Below are positions 1 through 8,334 of a stretch of DNA of 64,000 nt, one piece after another (position 1 is the first letter of the stretch; each line of letters opens with the position of its first letter). The stretch is from positions 1 through 64,000 of the forward strand of contig CALHBJ010000005.1 in assembly GCA_937930845.1 (NCBI GenBank), read 5' to 3'. This stretch comes from an uncultured Rhizobiaceae group bacterium (GTDB lineage: Bacteria > Pseudomonadota > Alphaproteobacteria > Rhizobiales > Rhizobiaceae). The position numbers were made by a program, and so were the translations under genes. The notes beneath the pieces are model-generated. The model saw only the letters and a list, made by a program, of their open reading frames with translations. It ran no database searches and was not told the DNA's origin.

Positions 1-75
1 AATATCGAGCGGCGCTTCATTGGCAAGCGCAGCAGAGATTTTGGCCTTGCCGGTGTTTGTTACAATGGATGTCAT
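1..75 (-). CDS. Phage tail-collar fibre protein, N-terminal fragment (cut by window edge)
   Basis: Only the first 25 codons are inside the window. The start MTSIVTNTGKAKISAALANE followed by APLDI resembles the conserved N-terminus of DUF3751 tail-collar fibre proteins (P2 gpH type), which begin with a TNxGxAxIAAA segment. The ATG at 75 has AGGAA about nine bases upstream. It follows the tail fibre and accessory genes in the late operon. The assignment rests on a short stretch, so the rest of the protein and its length are unknown. Confidence 0.6.
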   Translation of the reverse strand, partial: MTSIVTNTGKAKISAALANEAPLDI

Positions 76-91
76 GTTCTGCCGTTCCTGT

Positions 92-697
92 TTAAGCTTT
101 GTTCAGTTGAGACAACACGGCCTCGGCCTGCGCCTTGGCCGTCGCGTAAATCGCCGGAAGTTCCAGCGGGGATGCGATTGCATCAATGCTGGCGTTGACC
201 GTTGAACGAATGGCTGCAATCGCGCCGGTGGCCTGCGCAAAGCCCTTGGCGGCAGCAATGACCGCCGCCGCCAAGTCTTCACGCGCCTTGCCGGTTAAAC
301 CCGCTTCCGTGTCCAAGCCTGGCGTTTCGGCCTTATGGTCGATGGTCATCAGGGCACGGGCTTCATTCAGCTTTTCCGGCCATCCTTGCTGCTCTGCTTT
401 GGGGTAGTTCGCCGTCAGACTTTGACCAATCATGTCGGCGTACATGAGCACAAAAGCCGTTGCCCCGTGCTTCCAGTCATCCAAACTTAATAGTTTTGGG
501 TCGGCCTCTGGTAGTTCAAGTTGGGGTTCAGGGGCATCCGGGTCATTATCATCTTGCGTCAATTCCCGCTGACTTTCGGGCATGGACTGCAACACAATTG
601 GAAGCGTGCCGGGATAGGCATCCAGCATCAAGCCATCCTCATTTTTGTGGCTCGCGATGACAGTCATATGCAGCGGGTCAATGTAAAAAATGGTCAT
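92..697 (-). CDS. Tail fibre-associated or fibre-assembly-like protein
   Basis: A 201-residue protein whose ATG at 697 overlaps the stop of the preceding tail-fibre gene (ATGA). It has a short mixed N-terminal region, an acidic proline-rich linker around residues 50-70, a SLDDWK segment, and an alanine-rich helical C-terminal half. Position directly after a fibre gene and before a collar fibre gene suggests a fibre chaperone or accessory (Mu gpU / P2 gpG position). No signature motif proves this. An in-frame upstream extension to 811 lies entirely inside the fibre gene and lacks a clear ribosome site, so it was not used. Confidence 0.55.
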   Translation of the reverse strand: MTIFYIDPLHMTVIASHKNEDGLMLDAYPGTLPIVLQSMPESQRELTQDDNDPDAPEPQLELPEADPKLLSLDDWKHGATAFVLMYADMIGQSLTANYPKAEQQGWPEKLNEARALMTIDHKAETPGLDTEAGLTGKAREDLAAAVIAAAKGFAQATGAIAAIRSTVNASIDAIASPLELPAIYATAKAQAEAVLSQLNKA

Positions 698-2124
698 AGT
701 GTACGCGCTCCATCGGCGGCCATCGTGCCTTTGGCTGGGGTTAAGATGATGTCTGGATTGCTTGTCGCGACAGTTTGAACCGCCGCTGATGTGGCCCTGA
801 ACGTTCTGCAAACATTGTTAGGGTTGTCCGCCACATCCGGCACAAACGGTGTGTTCAGTCCAACAAGCCCCGCGCGATAGGCTGACGTTGGAAAACTCGC
901 GGTGTCAAATGTCGCGCGATAGCCATAAAAATAGGACATGTGTGAAACCGTTACACCAACGTTTGCAGTGGACTTAATCCGCATCGTTCCACTGCCACTG
1001 CTTGAAACAGTACACACACTTCCACGCTGCATATCCAAGCATTGCGCATCGGTTTCCAGATCGGAATTTGAGAGTGTTAACTTACCCCCCAACAAGTTGA
1101 TGACACTGCGCGGGGACAGGTTGCGATATCGCATCGCGGATAGGTTCATGGATGTACAAATACCGCCATTTATGTCGAACCCGGCACGTACAAAATGGGT
1201 GTAGCTCAACGAACTCAAGAGTGCGCCGCTCTGGACGGTGACACCGTAGTACCCCTCTAGTACCCCGCAAAAGCGCATCGATGAAAGGGTGCCGTTTAGT
1301 TCAAGGTGGCGTTCATACACGCCGCCGCCTCCAGCATCCAACAAGATACCCTCGACTGCCTTGATCACTTCACCGGCAGGAATGATGACGCTGCGCGTCA
1401 ATAAATCAAATCGCACATTCCAATGCGGACCCATAATCGCCAGGTTGGCAGCATAATCGCTCGGCGAATAAGCGGTTGGGTCGGGCAGAGTATTTATTCC
1501 GGTCGCCGCGCGTAATTCCAAAACGTTCTTTTGGGGATGCGACAAAATAAGATCACTTGTTGCCGTGTAGTCCCCATCGCGAAGACTGATAATCAGACGA
1601 TATCCGGCACTTACGCGAAACCGGCTGGCATATACGATCGCATCTTTTATGCCATCCCAGCCCACAAAATCATCACCCGTGGCGTCTGCTGTAGCTTGGT
1701 CAGGTGAAACATATATGACCTTGTTTCCTGCAACCTGTACCGTAACACCCGCATTTTCTGGCGTTATTCTGTACTGATCGCCATTGCTCCGTTCAAAAAC
1801 AAGTTGATCAGTTTGAGGGTTGTAGAGCGTACCATCGTCTTGTTGCAGGGCGGCAAATTCAACCGGGCCAGGATCACCGTCTTGACCATCCAGACTGGCC
1901 AACCAAACATTGATGTCTGGATCAGCGCCAGCGAATTCAACAGCCAGATCGTGAGCCGATTTGCCCGTGACAGTTGTGGCTAACAGGTCTTTTAGACCGT
2001 CAATCGGGATGTGATAGGTCTTGTTGCCAAATGACAACGCCAATGCGGCAGCCGAAAGCGTCGGCGCAGGCGTGTTGTCTGGCACCGGTGGCAGACCGTC
2101 GATTGTTGTAAATGGTGATGTCAT
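694..2124 (-). CDS. Tail fibre / tailspike-like protein
   Basis: A 476-residue protein. The N-terminal part (about 1-110) is a probable virion-attachment region and contains a short collagen-like GQDGDPGP segment near residue 80. The remainder is rich in short beta-strand repeats with Asn, Gly and Ser turns, as in right-handed beta-helix receptor-binding spikes. It follows the tail protein I gene with ATGA overlap and precedes the accessory gene. The role in host recognition is inferred from position and composition; no depolymerase motif is recognised. This is the fastest-evolving type of gene in such phages, so function should be read as a class assignment. Confidence 0.7.
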   Translation of the reverse strand: MTSPFTTIDGLPPVPDNTPAPTLSAAALALSFGNKTYHIPIDGLKDLLATTVTGKSAHDLAVEFAGADPDINVWLASLDGQDGDPGPVEFAALQQDDGTLYNPQTDQLVFERSNGDQYRITPENAGVTVQVAGNKVIYVSPDQATADATGDDFVGWDGIKDAIVYASRFRVSAGYRLIISLRDGDYTATSDLILSHPQKNVLELRAATGINTLPDPTAYSPSDYAANLAIMGPHWNVRFDLLTRSVIIPAGEVIKAVEGILLDAGGGGVYERHLELNGTLSSMRFCGVLEGYYGVTVQSGALLSSLSYTHFVRAGFDINGGICTSMNLSAMRYRNLSPRSVINLLGGKLTLSNSDLETDAQCLDMQRGSVCTVSSSGSGTMRIKSTANVGVTVSHMSYFYGYRATFDTASFPTSAYRAGLVGLNTPFVPDVADNPNNVCRTFRATSAAVQTVATSNPDIILTPAKGTMAADGARTL

Positions 2125-2849
2125 GCGTCATTTCCTGTCACAATATGAACACCGTTATGGGTGCGAAGCGCCTGCCCCTGTTGGGTCATCAGCGCGCCGT
2201 CAGACAAACCGGCAGCGGCCACAACAGTTGTCTGAACTTTACTTCGAATGCGGATGCCAGTTCCCATTCCCAGCGGCGCACCATCGAACACCGGCAATGG
2301 CTGTTCGGCCAGAATGCGTATCTTGTGGCGATGTCGCATGGCCGCACCGACATAGGCGGTATTCGACTGGCGCAACCAATGGGAGATTGCGACAGACCGG
2401 GAAACCGGCTTGCTGCGAAAGACACTGTCTACAATTTGATCTCGCAACGGATGGTCGGCGTAACCCGCTGACGTGTGCAGCACGTTGATTTTAAAAGTGC
2501 CACGCAACGCCGGTGGGGTTTCTTCCCACCACTCAACAATATTTGCTTCGACCCCCAAGGCTTCAAGGGCCATTACAACCGCTTTACGAGTGCCTTTTAG
2601 ACGATGCACTTCCGGCGCGGCCTCAATAACCCGACGCTTGGTTTCTTCTGGCCAGTTCGGATCCCAGACATCGACAGAATAAGCCCAGGCTAGGAGCGGC
2701 AAAAATTCGACCGGGCACTTGCGTGGATTGATCAGGTCGCGCAACGGCACATCAATGTCGACAATACGGTCAGTCAATGCGGCCACCGCGTTTTCAAGCG
2801 GCGTTTGATTGGCTGGCAAAGGAACCTGCAAATTATGCATTGTCATCAT
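2121..2849 (-). CDS. Phage tail protein I (P2 gpI / Mu gp48 type)
   Basis: A 242-residue protein with the family's N-terminal pattern: short leader, then a block around residues 30-90 containing RDLINPRKCPVEFLPLLAWA and VDVWDPNWPEETKRRVI, typical of P2 gpI-family baseplate proteins, which join the J protein to the fibres. The C-terminal part beyond about residue 170 is variable. The start lies inside the end of the baseplate J gene (17-base overlap at 2833-2849); nearer ATGs at 2846 and 2840 are alternatives. The next gene starts at an ATGA overlap. Assignment is by recognisable family pattern and by order J-I-fibre. Confidence 0.88.
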   Translation of the reverse strand: MMTMHNLQVPLPANQTPLENAVAALTDRIVDIDVPLRDLINPRKCPVEFLPLLAWAYSVDVWDPNWPEETKRRVIEAAPEVHRLKGTRKAVVMALEALGVEANIVEWWEETPPALRGTFKINVLHTSAGYADHPLRDQIVDSVFRSKPVSRSVAISHWLRQSNTAYVGAAMRHRHKIRILAEQPLPVFDGAPLGMGTGIRIRSKVQTTVVAAAGLSDGALMTQQGQALRTHNGVHIVTGNDA

Positions 2850-3780
2850 ACCACCGCCCAGGAATTTGCGTCAGCGTGATTTCAATGCCGGTGCATTTCG
2901 GTGCCTGGCGTAGATCAGCAATAACATCGGCTGCGGGCGATGTGATAATCACATCATCAACCACACCGTCGATATAAGCAGCACCACCCAGGCCAGTGCG
3001 GCGCACCGCACGGGCAACCCGGAAATGGGCTTCCACATAGTCATTGACCACAGCTTCAATTTGCGAGCGCACAAGCGCCAGATCAGGACCGGGCAAAACC
3101 TTCACATCAAGTTCGACCTGGTATTCGATGATTTCAGCGCTTTCGACCATGACACGGTCCGCAAGCGGTCGCTTATCATCAGCGCTGATTGCAACTTCAA
3201 CCGAGCCAAGCAATTCATCTGATGCTGCCCCGTTACCTTCAAAACCCAAAACAACAACCAACACTTCTGCTGGCTGGACAAGCCCACTATCTGGCCCATA
3301 AATGCCCACGTCTCGCACCCCTGGCGTAGACAAGGCGTGAAACAGATATGCGCCAACAGGGCCAGCGGTTGAAAATGCCTCAAGCGCCAACTGCATACGA
3401 TCACGCAGTCGATCATCTTTTTCCACGACAGCATCAACCGGGGGCACTGCATTAGGATCAGCTTCGACAAGAACCAGTCGCTCAACGCCGTTGCGCGCAG
3501 CCAGGTGTTCAAGGTCTCGACCCAGAGCATAGGCTGGCATGACAGCCTTTGCGGCATCGTTGACACGGGCACGAATAATCAATTCACGATAGGCGAATGT
3601 TTCGATCAATTTGACCAGGGGTTCGCTTTCCAGCCCCATGACTTCTGTCAGATCAAGGTCAACAGCAGCCGCAAGTTCCACCAGGCGCGCTTTTAACTGC
3701 GCAACAAGGGCTTCATAATCGAGCGGATCAATGACATCAGCTGCCGGCAGTTTTGCCAGATCAATATCGGCAAATCTCAT
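2833..3780 (-). CDS. Baseplate assembly protein J (Mu gp47 / P2 gpJ family)
   Basis: A 315-residue protein starting MRFADIDLAKLPAADVIDPL, a typical gpJ/gp47 start, followed by the LVKLIETFAYRELIIRARVN segment, the AMPAYALGRDLEHLAARNGV segment and a central GPVGAYLFHALSTPGVRDVG segment that characterise the baseplate wedge family. The ATG at 3780 overlaps the stop of the upstream gpW/gp25-like gene by four bases; an upstream in-frame extension to 3822 lies inside that gene and was rejected. The product should form the peripheral baseplate with the gpW-like and gpI-like proteins. Length is normal for the family. Confidence 0.93.
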   Translation of the reverse strand: MRFADIDLAKLPAADVIDPLDYEALVAQLKARLVELAAAVDLDLTEVMGLESEPLVKLIETFAYRELIIRARVNDAAKAVMPAYALGRDLEHLAARNGVERLVLVEADPNAVPPVDAVVEKDDRLRDRMQLALEAFSTAGPVGAYLFHALSTPGVRDVGIYGPDSGLVQPAEVLVVVLGFEGNGAASDELLGSVEVAISADDKRPLADRVMVESAEIIEYQVELDVKVLPGPDLALVRSQIEAVVNDYVEAHFRVARAVRRTGLGGAAYIDGVVDDVIITSPAADVIADLRQAPKCTGIEITLTQIPGRWYDDNA

Positions 3781-4112
3781 TGCGACACCTGCACTGTTTG
3801 AGTTTCGCCCGATTGCAGCCAAATGACATTGATACTGAAATCAAGCTGGCCACTGGAATTAGCCGAAACCGCCTGAATGTCAGTCAACTGAACGCGGGGT
3901 TCCCATTTGTCGAGCGCATCAGCGATTTCCACATAGAGGTTCATCAGCGTGTCTTCGTTTAGTGGCTTGTCGATTTGATTGGGCAGGTTGGAACCATACG
4001 GGCGGCGCTGAACACGTGTTGCGATGCGCGTGGTCAAGATGTCGTTGATGGACTGGGCGACATGTGGCCAACCATCAAGCGAACGTCCCGTATGTCGATC
4101 CATGCCCGGCAC
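3777..4112 (-). CDS. Baseplate wedge protein, gpW / gp25 family
   Basis: A 111-residue protein in the lysozyme-like gp25/gpW family. It contains TGRSLDGWPHVAQSINDILT and TRIATRVQRRPYGSNLPNQI, matching the family pattern of a short segment before an RR-x-YGS motif, then a beta-rich C-terminus. The chosen GTG at 4112 has AAGGA six bases upstream; TTG 4118 overlaps the previous stop and ATG 4103 is also possible. It sits between V and J as P2 W does and ends in an ATGA overlap with J. Confidence 0.85.
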   Translation of the reverse strand: MPGMDRHTGRSLDGWPHVAQSINDILTTRIATRVQRRPYGSNLPNQIDKPLNEDTLMNLYVEIADALDKWEPRVQLTDIQAVSANSSGQLDFSINVIWLQSGETQTVQVSQ

Positions 4113-4114
4113 GA

Positions 4115-4339
4115 TCAATCCTTTGACTTGGTTTCAGGTTTGGTTTCTGTTTTGTCGTCTTGGGCAACAGTAGGTTCTGGCTTCTTTTTCTTCGCCGTAT
4201 CCGGCACAACCAGCTGCCCGCCCAAAACAAGAAACTTGGCAGCAGTAGGGGTCATGGCGACCCTTTCATCTTTCTTGCGGAATTTGCCATCCAGCCAACC
4301 CTCGGCGGCGACTCTGTATTCGATGGTTTTTTCTTTCAT
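4115..4339 (-). CDS. Small phage protein between baseplate genes V and W, unknown function
   Basis: A 74-residue protein starting MKEKTIEYRVAAEGWLDGKF. It has a compact N-terminal part ending in LGGQLVVPD and a charged, low-complexity C-terminal tail of about 25 residues (KKKKPEPT...ETKSKD). I do not recognise the family. A longer reading frame to 4633 runs through the V gene and was rejected because the V frame is conserved there. The N-terminus has some resemblance to small DUF2635-type proteins found near tail sheath genes, but not strongly enough to name it. It is co-transcribed with V and W. Confidence 0.65.
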   Translation of the reverse strand: MKEKTIEYRVAAEGWLDGKFRKKDERVAMTPTAAKFLVLGGQLVVPDTAKKKKPEPTVAQDDKTETKPETKSKD

Positions 4340-4358
4340 GATCACTTTCCCTTTTGAT

Positions 4359-4874
4359 CTAGTCGACTGCAAAAACGGTTCCTGAACCTTCAATGATGAC
4401 ACCAGGTCCGCAGCTGCACTGTACTTTGTCACCAATGCGCGCGACCTTCTTTCCACCAGCTGCGCCCAGATCGACCTTTGCCGCTTCCAGTTCGAACGCA
4501 TCGCCGGTTTGGACCATGCGTGTGTTGCCGACCTTGTTGACCGTTTCACCCAATTTGTTGTGTGGTCTTTTTTCCCGGTCGGACGGTGCGCCGCGCACGA
4601 TACGGGCCATAGCCATTTCACCAGCTGGCGCATTCACCGTGACCGGTTCGCCAACGGTGGGCGCATCCCAACTTTCATGATCGCCGGATTGCTCCATCCA
4701 GGGTATCCAGTGCGTTGAAGACGGTTCGTCATCACTGCCCAATTCAACCTTGGCCAATCCCTTTTCTGCATCGACTTCCAGCACCCGGCCATCACGGCTG
4801 GATTGCTCGACCCGCCGTTCGAGTTCTTCAATACGGCTGAATAATCCTGCAATGATCTGGCCCAGATCATCCAT
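4359..4874 (-). CDS. Phage baseplate assembly protein V (Mu gp45 / P2 gpV family)
   Basis: A 171-residue protein starting MDDLGQIIAGLFSRIEELER, a coiled-coil leader, followed by an OB-fold-like domain (DGRVLEVDAEKGLAKVEL, WIPWMEQSGDHESWDAPTVGE) and a C-terminal beta-helix with a CSCGPGVIIEGSGTV end. These are features of the membrane-piercing central spike of contractile tails. The ATG at 4874 overlaps the stop of gp37 by eight bases; the longer frame to 5009 was rejected for that reason. Its place directly after gp37, with no sheath or tape-measure genes between, is P2-like rather than Mu-like. Confidence 0.9.
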   Translation of the reverse strand: MDDLGQIIAGLFSRIEELERRVEQSSRDGRVLEVDAEKGLAKVELGSDDEPSSTHWIPWMEQSGDHESWDAPTVGEPVTVNAPAGEMAMARIVRGAPSDREKRPHNKLGETVNKVGNTRMVQTGDAFELEAAKVDLGAAGGKKVARIGDKVQCSCGPGVIIEGSGTVFAVD

Positions 4875-5448
4875 CGGTCGGTTCTCCATCAAGCATGGCA
4901 TTACCGACCACTGCCGCCCCGCCAGCTGCGCCCATGGTTTCGGGCCAGCCTTCGGGCCTGGCGAAATGATCTGCACCAATTTCGATATTCTGCGACCAGG
5001 ACACGGCAACCAATGACACGCCCTTCACGTCAAGCGCCTGGGAATTTACCCGCGCAATCTTGACACTCTGCGCAAAGGACAGTGGCCCTATCCAATTGTT
5101 CCAACGGCGCATGTGGGCCATTCCCGCACACGCTTCTGCAATCGCCAATGCCGCATCGTCTCGCGGAACATCCTTGACGTTCGTCGCCAGCACAAAAAGA
5201 GATACCGTTACAGCAAGTGACAGTTTACCGTGGCCGCTGGTGGCAGAATTTGGAACGCCCATAATTGACACGTAAACCGCATGCTGGCTGGCCGAAACGC
5301 GCTTCAATCCTTCGCCGGAAAACTGCCCACCATAAGGTTCAACGGTTTTGATGTATGGAAATACTGTGCGCACATCGGCGATGATTGCATCGCGCAATTT
5401 GGTTGTACCGCTGTTGTCAACGAGCGCTTTCAGCTGATCAAATTTCAT
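4867..5448 (-). CDS. Mu gp37-like protein (DUF1834 family)
   Basis: A 193-residue protein beginning MKFDQLKALVDNSGTTKLRD. The central DVPRDDAALAIAEACAGMAH segment and the VSLVAVSWSQNIEIGAD end match the Mu gp37 family, which lies at the head-tail junction region and helps tail assembly in Mu relatives. It follows the gpG-like gene with a four-base overlap and precedes V with an eight-base overlap. Biochemical role is not established in the family; the call is by family pattern and gene order. Confidence 0.82.
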   Translation of the reverse strand: MKFDQLKALVDNSGTTKLRDAIIADVRTVFPYIKTVEPYGGQFSGEGLKRVSASQHAVYVSIMGVPNSATSGHGKLSLAVTVSLFVLATNVKDVPRDDAALAIAEACAGMAHMRRWNNWIGPLSFAQSVKIARVNSQALDVKGVSLVAVSWSQNIEIGADHFARPEGWPETMGAAGGAAVVGNAMLDGEPTDG

Positions 5449-5924
5449 TGCACCAACCCACCCAGATAGTCGGCCAGCATCATTTCAAGTTCGTCACTGT
5501 TTTCTGACGACAGGCCAAGAAACGGACGCGCCAACTGCTCAACCTGCGGAACGGCGACAGTTTTGCCGCTTATGGAAAAGACCAGGCGGGGCGCATTCTT
5601 GGCTTTGATGATGCCGCCAAAATGCCGTTGCGCGCCGTAAATCAACGGGGTGCCAATCTGAATTTCTTCACCAGACACGCTGCTGAAAATACTGTCAGCC
5701 AATGCGCCACTTTCAACCATGATCGGATTGTCACGCCCGTTGTCTGGCCAGGGGCTACCATCGGGCGATGTCTTTTCATCACGAATGCGCCGTTTCGTCT
5801 GACCTTCAATGAGAACGCCCACACTGTCGCGCAACTCCCCCAGCTGCTCGTTTTCCAGACGCGCTGCGAAATCAATTGCAACGTCCAGCCCTTCAAGAGT
5901 TTGGATGATCTGAATGCCGCTCAT
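5445..5924 (-). CDS. Virion morphogenesis / tail completion protein (Mu gpG, P2 gpS family)
   Basis: A 159-residue protein with the family's signature elements: an N-terminal helical region, the IEGQTKRRIRDEKTSPDGSP segment followed by WPDN, a LADSIFSSVSGEEIQIGTPL segment, and YGAQRHFGG, a conserved YAxxHxxG-type motif. Such proteins cap the tail or complete the connector. Overlaps both neighbours by four bases. Length agrees with family members. Confidence 0.88.
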   Translation of the reverse strand: MSGIQIIQTLEGLDVAIDFAARLENEQLGELRDSVGVLIEGQTKRRIRDEKTSPDGSPWPDNGRDNPIMVESGALADSIFSSVSGEEIQIGTPLIYGAQRHFGGIIKAKNAPRLVFSISGKTVAVPQVEQLARPFLGLSSENSDELEMMLADYLGGLVQ

Positions 5925-6352
5925 AGATCACCCATCGTACTGCGAGTGAATAATGCATCGTCGCCACCAAAAAGAACCATATCATCACCAGCTGCGCCGG
6001 TTGCGTCTTCTGTTGTGGCCGCATCTGGCACATTTGCCTTGCCGCAACCGATGTCCTTCACATGGGCAATGGCGCGTTTATAACGTTCTGCAATTTCGTC
6101 GGTTAGCAGGTTGTGTGGCTGCGATAGGATGTAAACCGCAATATCAACGCATCCACGTTTGATGAAATCGGGAACGATTGTCAGCGGCGTCTGATAGCGC
6201 ATAGACAAGTAGGAATTCATTTCAGACGCGGCTTGCGCTAACGCTTTGTCAATCTGCGCATCAACACCTTCGTCTTCGTCACGTTCGACCAACTGATCGA
6301 CAAATGAACTGGTATAGATGTCGGCAATGTCCTGTTTGTCTGCATATGTCAT
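5921..6352 (-). CDS. Mu gp36-like protein (DUF1320)
   Basis: A 143-residue protein starting MTYADKQDIADIYTSSFVDQ and continuing with a helical region that contains IDKALAQAASEMNSYLSMRY and a CVDIAVYILS helix. This is the DUF1320 pattern (head-tail connector subunit, equivalent to gp36 of Mu). It follows the gp35-like gene after a 107-base gap and overlaps gpG by four bases. Proposed role: adaptor on the portal. Confidence 0.87.
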   Translation of the reverse strand: MTYADKQDIADIYTSSFVDQLVERDEDEGVDAQIDKALAQAASEMNSYLSMRYQTPLTIVPDFIKRGCVDIAVYILSQPHNLLTDEIAERYKRAIAHVKDIGCGKANVPDAATTEDATGAAGDDMVLFGGDDALFTRSTMGDL

Positions 6353-6459
6353 TTGGTGGCCCTAGTTGGTTAGTTTGGGGCGCAAGCGCCAAGGCCAATC
6401 ACCACCCGCGCCCCAGGGTTACGGGATCAGGTGAACCCGCAAACTCCGGTACGACAGGG

Positions 6460-7008
6460 TCAACTGGCGCTGTTTTCCTCTTGAAGCGATTTCCAGGCTG
6501 TTTTGATTTCCTCGCCGGAAACCTTGAAGCCAAGCTCTGACTTCGTTGGCCCAACAGTCGGCAATTTTGTCGGATCGGCTTCATATGCCTTACGCATGAA
6601 AGTGGCGAAGGCTTCGGCCCGATCTTCATCAGACAATTGGTCTGCCTTGCCCGCAGCGTCCCAGGCATCAGCGATCTGCTGATCGCTAACCTCGAAACCA
6701 AGAACGGATAATACACCGTCAACGGTTGGCATTTGCGATGCCATCAACACCAATTGCGCCAAACGGTTTGCCTTTTCGCGCTCCGACAGTTCAGCAATCA
6801 CGCCATCGACAACCGTATCGTCACCACCGTCAATGACATCGCCATCATCATCGACTTCTTTGGCCCGCAAGATCGGGTCAGCCATAATTACTGCGACCTG
6901 ATCGTCATTGAGTTCAAGCGCATCAGTGTCAATAATCTGCTTTTGACGTGCGCGGAAACTAATGCCCCCGCGACGCCGGTCAGCCGTTGGGTTGACTTTG
7001 ATTTTCAT
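6460..7008 (-). CDS. Mu gp35 / FluMu-type head-associated protein
   Basis: A 182-residue acidic protein. The N-terminus (MKIKVNPTADRRRGGISFRA then QIIDTDALELNDDQVAVI) resembles the Mu-like 'FluMu' N-terminal domain, which is found immediately downstream of the major head gene. The C-terminal half contains two copies of a roughly 16-residue unit, LGFEVSDQQIADAWDA and LGFKVSGEEIKTAWKS, about 60 residues apart. It lies 13 bases after the major head gene. The exact virion role is unknown. Confidence 0.72.
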   Translation of the reverse strand: MKIKVNPTADRRRGGISFRARQKQIIDTDALELNDDQVAVIMADPILRAKEVDDDGDVIDGGDDTVVDGVIAELSEREKANRLAQLVLMASQMPTVDGVLSVLGFEVSDQQIADAWDAAGKADQLSDEDRAEAFATFMRKAYEADPTKLPTVGPTKSELGFKVSGEEIKTAWKSLQEENSAS

Positions 7009-7021
7009 CGTTCATCACCCC

Positions 7022-7918
7022 TTACAGATATGGACAGACAAGGATTTCAACCAGGTCTTTGTCGGTATTGGTTTGGCCATTTGCCTTACGCTCTGCTTTC
7101 AGCAGCTCATTTGCTTTTGAACGCAAGGTTGGCGGCACAACCAGCAGTGTTGGCATGACAGCAAGCGGGTTGCCTTCATCATCCTTCTGACCGGTCATCG
7201 CGGTATAGGCCGCGTCGAAATTTGCAGCATTCAATTCAGCCTTCGAACCAAACGCCATTTCATAAAAGCCGAAACCAGCCTCACCACGGGCGCGCGTTCC
7301 ATAGAGATACTGATCTTTCATGAACACGTGATCGCTGTCTTCATCAGACGTCTTGTTTGTAAAATCAGGCGCGATACGCTCCTGATAAATCAGCGGGTTT
7401 AGTGACTGGCTGGTGTCGAGCAAATACCAAGCCGGACCCGCACCGGCCTGCATGTTCGAATAGTTTTCCGTTTCCCCTGTTTCTGAATTGATGACGGGAT
7501 GCTCGGCGTCGAAGAAATTCTGCCCATCATAACAAAGCTCATCAAAACCTTTTGGAAGCAAGGGGAACACCAGTTCATCAGGCCATTTGCCAGCCGCAAC
7601 ACCTTGGGCGTTAGCAAGTGTCGCATAGATACCAATATTGTCATCTTCAACATCGGTGCGCTCCACCGCAACCGTTGCTTCAAACTTGCGGTTTTTCAGC
7701 GTGTAAGATTGACCGGACAATTCCTTGACGCGGCGGTCGCCGATCCATTCGCGCAGTCGTGGCCATTTTTCCAGCCAGGCATATTCATTGGCTGCGGTGG
7801 AAGACGTGACCTTCGTTGCGATTTTGTCCCACATGGGAGCAACCGACGCCAAACCCTTGTTGAATTCGGTTTTCAGCGAAACGCCAAGAGCCGAAATATT
7901 TGCACCTGTGATTTCCAT
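7022..7918 (-). CDS. Major head (capsid) protein, Mu gpT family
   Basis: A 298-residue protein with the gpT family pattern: ALGVSLKTEFNKGLASVAPM near the N-terminus, EYAWLEKWPRLREWIGDRRV in the first third, ERTDVEDDNIGIY, and the LVVPPTLRSKANELLKAERK segment near the C-terminus, ending LVEILVCPYL. It forms the icosahedral shell with the HK97-type fold expected in the family. It lies in the late head operon after the protease/scaffold and decoration genes. The length is close to Mu gpT. Confidence 0.95.
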   Translation of the reverse strand: MEITGANISALGVSLKTEFNKGLASVAPMWDKIATKVTSSTAANEYAWLEKWPRLREWIGDRRVKELSGQSYTLKNRKFEATVAVERTDVEDDNIGIYATLANAQGVAAGKWPDELVFPLLPKGFDELCYDGQNFFDAEHPVINSETGETENYSNMQAGAGPAWYLLDTSQSLNPLIYQERIAPDFTNKTSDEDSDHVFMKDQYLYGTRARGEAGFGFYEMAFGSKAELNAANFDAAYTAMTGQKDDEGNPLAVMPTLLVVPPTLRSKANELLKAERKANGQTNTDKDLVEILVCPYL

Positions 7919-7929
7919 ATCAGTGTTCC

Positions 7930-8322
7930 TTAGATTTCGACGCTGACGCCGGTCGCGTCCACGTCCACAACTTTGCCCGCAACCGATTTGCCAGCGGCGG
8001 CGCTTGTGACGAATTCATTGTCGAGCGCGTAGCAATCGCTACCGATATGCGCGCGGGTGACGGGATTTGCCGGATCGTTGGGCAGAACAAACACGCCCTT
8101 TTCGGTCGGCACTGAAACAGCGCCATCGCCACCTTCGGTATTGTCTGCAGTTTGTGCACAAAGCCCGACACAACGAAGGTTTTCAGCAGCCGTTGCATTG
8201 TCGGCGAAATGGGTTGCGCCAAGCATGACCATGGCACCGCGCGGAATTTTCACGCCCGCCTTTACAGGATGCGCGAATTGCGCACCGGCGCGGCGGGTGA
8301 TTTTTTTTGCTTCGTCGAACAT
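7930..8322 (-). CDS. Capsid decoration-like protein (DUF2190-like)
   Basis: A 130-residue, beta-rich protein. It starts MFDEAKKITRRAGAQFAHPV and contains repeated small-residue strands ending VAGKVVDVDATGVSVEI, as in DUF2190-type proteins that sit between protease and major head genes in Mu-like phages and are thought to decorate or stabilise the capsid. RBS-like GGAA precedes ATG 8322. The family link is inferred from position, size and composition; no catalytic motif is present. Confidence 0.65.
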   Translation of the reverse strand: MFDEAKKITRRAGAQFAHPVKAGVKIPRGAMVMLGATHFADNATAAENLRCVGLCAQTADNTEGGDGAVSVPTEKGVFVLPNDPANPVTRAHIGSDCYALDNEFVTSAAAGKSVAGKVVDVDATGVSVEI

Positions 8323-8334
8323 GTTCCCGTTCCT

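Noticed and set aside
4340-4633. N-terminal extension of the 74-residue gene between V and W
   Set aside because: It lies wholly in another frame of the conserved V gene and has shadow-like composition.
4359-5445. Defective prophage because sheath and tape-measure genes are missing
   Set aside because: The tail genes follow P2 order, in which those genes come after the fibre genes, that is, beyond the left edge. Absence here is not evidence of decay.
5622-6083. 153-residue plus-strand frame across gpG and gp36
   Set aside because: It runs antisense to two recognisable, coupled phage genes and has no signal of its own; it is a shadow frame.
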